Shown: piece by piece, positions 35,780 through 38,833 of the stretch
Numbering within the stretch: position 1 is the first letter of the stretch
Layout: each line of letters begins with the position of its first letter
NCBI GenBank assembly: GCA_030654155.1
Contig: JAURYA010000060.1
Location: 1-38,833 of the forward strand
Length of the DNA: 38,833 nt
Direction of reading: 5' to 3'
Origin: Sulfurimonas sp.
GTDB taxonomy: Bacteria > Campylobacterota > Campylobacteria > Campylobacterales > Sulfurimonadaceae
Program-made: the position numbers and the translations under genes
The notes under the pieces: generated by a model
What the model was told of the DNA's origin: nothing
What the model saw: the letters and a program-made list of their open reading frames with translations, nothing else
The model's database searches: none

Positions 35780-37540
35780 TTACAGCAGCGAACTCATTGA
35801 GATATGGTTGATATCTTGCTTTGCAACTTTTTTTTGAATAGATAAAATTTCGTTAATATTGCCAATATTTTTTCTACATTTTGCATTATGCAGAATAACC
35901 AAAGAAGCACTGGTACTCAACAGATCAAATTTTTTCATATTTCCATCTCTGTCCTTGGTAGATATAAACCCGCTCTGCTTATCTTCTTTAGAGTAAAGTT
36001 CTCTTGCATCATCTTTAAATTTTGTGAGTATATTAAAGATTTTTTTTATATATTTTGTTTCATTATTCTCATTAAATTCTACGCCGATAAAAAAGTCATC
36101 ACCCCCGATATGGGCTTTGAAAAACTCTTGAGGGAGATTTTTTCTTAATATATCTGCAAAAAGCATAATAGCTCTATCTCCGTTTCTAAATCCGTAAACA
36201 TCATTAAATGCCTTAAAATTGTCCAAATCAAAATAGCATAAAATGTAGTTGTTTTTGCTTGCGGCTATTACTGAGAGATACTCTTCAATCATAATATTTC
36301 CGGGAAGTTTTGTTAATGGATTTTGCTCTCTTGCATAGATGAGATTTTGCTCATTCATAATGGAAATAATTGCTCTGGCAGATAAAAATCCGCAATACTT
36401 TGAGTTGTTTGTTAAAATAATGCCGACAGAATCGGGATTATTTGAAAAAAGCTCAATTATAGTCGACATGTTGCAGGTTATCTCTGTAATACCGCAAGGC
36501 TGGATAAGGTTTTTGAGTTTAAGTTTTCTTGTGCCGTTGTTGAGCATTAATGACCTGCCGTAAGGCGAATATATGAACTCTTTTATTTTATTTTCCTGTA
36601 AAATTCCCATAGGCTCATTGTTGGAGTTTACAATAGTTACAACTTCAGTTTGCGGATTTTTTTGAAAATATTCTACAACAAGATTCATGTTAGTATCAAG
36701 AAACATAGGAGCTGTTTTGTCTAGATGTGTCTCTATTTTGCAACTGCTGTCAGTAGCCCTTTTTTCATTCTTTAAGATGTCAATAACGTGAGGATACTCT
36801 TTTAATATCTCCGCAGATTGAACGGTCGGTTTTTGTACAAAATAGCCCTGAACCAGATGGCAACCTATATCTCTGCATGCAAAGAGCTCCTCTTTTGTCT
36901 CAACGCCCTCTGCTATAACCTTTATGCCGAGTTGAATAGCCAAATGTGTAATGCTTCTGCTCATTATCTTTTTTTTGATATTCGTGTCTATATCGCTTAG
37001 AAAAAATCTATCTATTTTTATGACGTCAGGCTTGGAGTCATAGAGAAGCTTGTAGCCTGAGTGGCCTACGCCAAAATCATCAATGGCGATGCAGAAGTTT
37101 TCTTCTTTATAGTGAGCGAGAACCTCTTGCATTCGCAAAGTGTTGGAGATTTCATGCCTCTCCGAAATTTCAAAACAGATACTGTTCTTGTCCACTCCGT
37201 AGCGTTTTAAAAGTTTGTTCGTGTTTCCATGCTTGAAATTTGGCATGTCAAGAAGTCTATTGTCAAGGTTGTAAAAGAGTTTGATATCTTCATAGCCTTC
37301 AATAGTTATGAATTTTTTTAGAGCTTTTTTTCTAAGTTTGATATCAAAAGAGTAGAGCAGGTTGTCTCTGTACACTTCGTCAAACAGCTCAAAAATAGAG
37401 CTAAAGCCTACATCTTGGTAGTTTCTAAGAAGTGCTTCAACCCCAAAAATTTTACCTGTATGGATGTTTAAAATCGGTTGAAATGCAACATCTAGAATTT
37501 TTAAGTTGTTTATCCATTTTTTTGGCAGATTATTTTTCAT
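35780..37540 (-). CDS. EAL-CBS-GGDEF signalling protein
   Basis: Cytoplasmic protein of 586 aa with reversed domain order. The EAL domain (about 10-250) has all main motifs: EALLR, FEISERHE, AIDDFGVGHSGY, IKIDRFF, IAEGVET and VQGYFVQKP, so c-di-GMP hydrolysis is plausible. A CBS pair (about 270-400) suggests nucleotide sensing. The C-terminal GGDEF domain (about 410-575) has FDLDNFKAFNDVYG but reads GGDDF at the catalytic loop and lacks an RxxD site, so cyclase activity is doubtful and it may sense GTP instead. It lies 40 bases after a sensor kinase gene on the same strand. Confidence 0.88.
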   Translation of the reverse strand: MKNNLPKKWINNLKILDVAFQPILNIHTGKIFGVEALLRNYQDVGFSSIFELFDEVYRDNLLYSFDIKLRKKALKKFITIEGYEDIKLFYNLDNRLLDMPNFKHGNTNKLLKRYGVDKNSICFEISERHEISNTLRMQEVLAHYKEENFCIAIDDFGVGHSGYKLLYDSKPDVIKIDRFFLSDIDTNIKKKIMSRSITHLAIQLGIKVIAEGVETKEELFACRDIGCHLVQGYFVQKPTVQSAEILKEYPHVIDILKNEKRATDSSCKIETHLDKTAPMFLDTNMNLVVEYFQKNPQTEVVTIVNSNNEPMGILQENKIKEFIYSPYGRSLMLNNGTRKLKLKNLIQPCGITEITCNMSTIIELFSNNPDSVGIILTNNSKYCGFLSARAIISIMNEQNLIYAREQNPLTKLPGNIMIEEYLSVIAASKNNYILCYFDLDNFKAFNDVYGFRNGDRAIMLFADILRKNLPQEFFKAHIGGDDFFIGVEFNENNETKYIKKIFNILTKFKDDARELYSKEDKQSGFISTKDRDGNMKKFDLLSTSASLVILHNAKCRKNIGNINEILSIQKKVAKQDINHISMSSLL

Positions 37541-37580
37541 GGCATAATTTTAGTGCCAAATTATTTCATGAAGGTTACAA

Positions 37581-38833
37581 CTATTTTATTTGAAGTGAAA
37601 AAGTAGAGATAGTTCCATGCCCTATGCCATCGCTCTTTAGCGTGACATCTCCGCCTAAAATATTTGCCATTTTTTTACTAAGAGAGAGACCCAAACCTGT
37701 TCCTTTGTGGCTCTTTTGCATAACATTTTCGAGCTGGGTAAAGTCGTTAAAGAGGTGTTTCATATCATCCTCAGATATTCCGATACCGCTGTCTTTTACT
37801 TTTACATGTAGATTATGATTTTCGTTATATAGCTCTAGTTGTATGCTTCCCTGTTGAGTAAACTTTATGGCGTTGGAGATAAGATTTACCACAATCTGTT
37901 TAAACATCTGAGGGTCGGTTTGGTATTTTTTATTTTCAAAGTTATCAAATATAAAATCAAATTTGATATTTTTATCCTTCGCCAAAGGAGAGAGCATGTT
38001 GAGGCTGTTTTGAACTATATCTAAGATATTTACATTCTCAATATGTGCTTCCATCTTGCCGGCTTCAATCTTGGCTATGTCTAAAATCTCATTTATCATA
38101 CTAAGAAGATATTGGGCAGAGGATTCAATATTTCCAACTGTATCTTTTTGATCCTCATTCAGCTCTTCATACTCAATCATAAACTGCGCAAAACCTATAA
38201 TTGCATTTAGCGGAGTTCTAAGCTCATGCGACATGTTTGAGATAAATGCGGATTTTGCCTTTGACGCAGAGGTTGTTCTCTCGATTAGTCTGATTCTATC
38301 AAGCTGCAGTGTTATCATGGAAGCGATAGAGTTATAAAAATCCTGTTCATTTTTATCTTCAAAGCTCTCTATTCCAAGTTCAATGGAGCCGAAATATATC
38401 TTCTCATCATTCTCAAAATCACTCACATAAAGATTTGTGCACTCTTTGTCTGAAGCTCTATTTTGGTCTTTTGTAAAATGCAGATTCTCTTTATGTGTCA
38501 ATTTTTTTATCTCTTGCATAGAGACATCCATACACTCATCTTCGCTTTTTGTCTGAATGATGGTGTTGAAGACTTCGATTAGCTGAGTAAACCTTTTTAG
38601 TCTTAACTTATTTTCCTCTTCTAGCGTCTGAAGTGCGGAGTATGTGGTTTTTAGCATATTGTTAAAAGAGTGTGTGAGAGTGGCTATCTCATCCTGCGAA
38701 TTTACGTTTAACTGTGCGGAGTAGTTTTGCGTTTTGGTTATGTAGTCGGTTGTGGCTGTGAGCTCTTCGATCGGTTTTACAATATCTCTTGATTGTTTGA
38801 TAGACATATAGATAATCAGTATAAAAATAATAA
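37581..38833 (-). CDS. Sensor histidine kinase, N-terminus beyond the window edge
   Basis: Partial gene: the frame stays open through the window end, and the eight codons before the ORF-track ATG encode IIFILIIY, clearly the end of a membrane helix. A HAMP domain (VKPIEELTATTDYI), a coiled coil, and a GAF-like region follow. HisKA has SNMSHELRTPLNAIIGFAQF, and the ATPase domain has NLISNAIKFT, DSGIGISEDDM and GTGLGLSLSKKMANILGG. No receiver domain is attached. The missing part should hold the sensor domain. It is probably co-transcribed with the EAL-CBS-GGDEF gene, hinting that the two act in one pathway. Confidence 0.9.
   Translation of the reverse strand, partial: IIFILIIYMSIKQSRDIVKPIEELTATTDYITKTQNYSAQLNVNSQDEIATLTHSFNNMLKTTYSALQTLEEENKLRLKRFTQLIEVFNTIIQTKSEDECMDVSMQEIKKLTHKENLHFTKDQNRASDKECTNLYVSDFENDEKIYFGSIELGIESFEDKNEQDFYNSIASMITLQLDRIRLIERTTSASKAKSAFISNMSHELRTPLNAIIGFAQFMIEYEELNEDQKDTVGNIESSAQYLLSMINEILDIAKIEAGKMEAHIENVNILDIVQNSLNMLSPLAKDKNIKFDFIFDNFENKKYQTDPQMFKQIVVNLISNAIKFTQQGSIQLELYNENHNLHVKVKDSGIGISEDDMKHLFNDFTQLENVMQKSHKGTGLGLSLSKKMANILGGDVTLKSDGIGHGTISTFSLQIK

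Noticed and set aside
1-38833. CRISPR arrays, tRNA or rRNA genes, transposases, prophage genes
   Set aside because: Looked for spaced direct repeats, cloverleaf-like segments and transposase motifs; none was recognised by eye. A tRNA or Rfam scan would be needed to exclude small RNAs.

Overview
The window looks like a chromosomal segment of a free-living Campylobacterota (Epsilonproteobacteria) bacterium, most likely Sulfurimonas or a close relative. The DNA is AT-rich and genes are packed with short gaps or overlaps. Gene order matches what I remember of Campylobacter jejuni: acpP-fabF-accA, rpmB beside rpe and a dnaQ-like exonuclease, and lnt / yajC-secD-secF / leuS-lptE-x-folC-mfd. The multihaem cytochromes, large sensor kinases and GGDEF/EAL proteins fit an environmental chemolithotroph better than a host-restricted pathogen. 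The genus is inferred from memory, not from a search.

Layout. (1) 1-2585, plus: fatty-acid genes acpP, fabF, accA, with a strong terminator after acpP. (2) 6868-2587, minus: an HDOD protein, a STAS/CheX-type protein, rpe, trpF and a DEDDh exonuclease. (3) 7031-8615, plus: rpmB, a short ORF that looks like a collapsed potassium-channel gene, and argJ. (4) 8719-12127, plus: three overlapping genes for a three-haem cytochrome c peroxidase-like protein, a membrane protein joining a putative b-haem four-helix unit to five c-haem sites, and a thioredoxin-like protein. They sit behind a promoter whose -10 lies between the arms of an inverted repeat. (5) 16683-12155, minus: lnt, ppk, a gamma-carbonic-anhydrase-like protein and a TRIC/UPF0126 channel. 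(6) 16785-19592, plus: yajC, secD, secF, followed by a palindrome-rich insert flanked by a duplicated secF tail. (7) 20298-19780, minus: a DUF302-like periplasmic protein. (8) 20549-29206, plus: leuS, lptE, a GGDEF protein, folC, mfd, tightly coupled. (9) 29312-30553, plus: an AAA/DUF4143 ATPase of accessory character. (10) 30629-31441: a YmdB-type phosphoesterase, converging with an unrecognised small protein. (11) 32024-34086, plus: a two-component system. (12) 38833-34083, minus: a sensor kinase cut by the window edge, an EAL-CBS-GGDEF protein, and dnaX.

How the parts fit. Most of the window is housekeeping: lipid synthesis, protein export, lipoprotein and LPS maturation, replication, transcription-coupled repair, translation, and arginine and tryptophan synthesis. 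Laid over this are signalling modules, including two c-di-GMP-type proteins, two kinases, one response regulator and the HDOD/CheX pair. The best candidate for an undescribed system is the haem operon at 8644-12127. It looks like a self-contained membrane-to-periplasm electron route ending in a peroxidase-like enzyme.

I saw no tRNA, rRNA, CRISPR array, transposase or prophage gene. No gene-free stretch exceeds 300 bases; the longest, 20299-20548, is about 250 bases.
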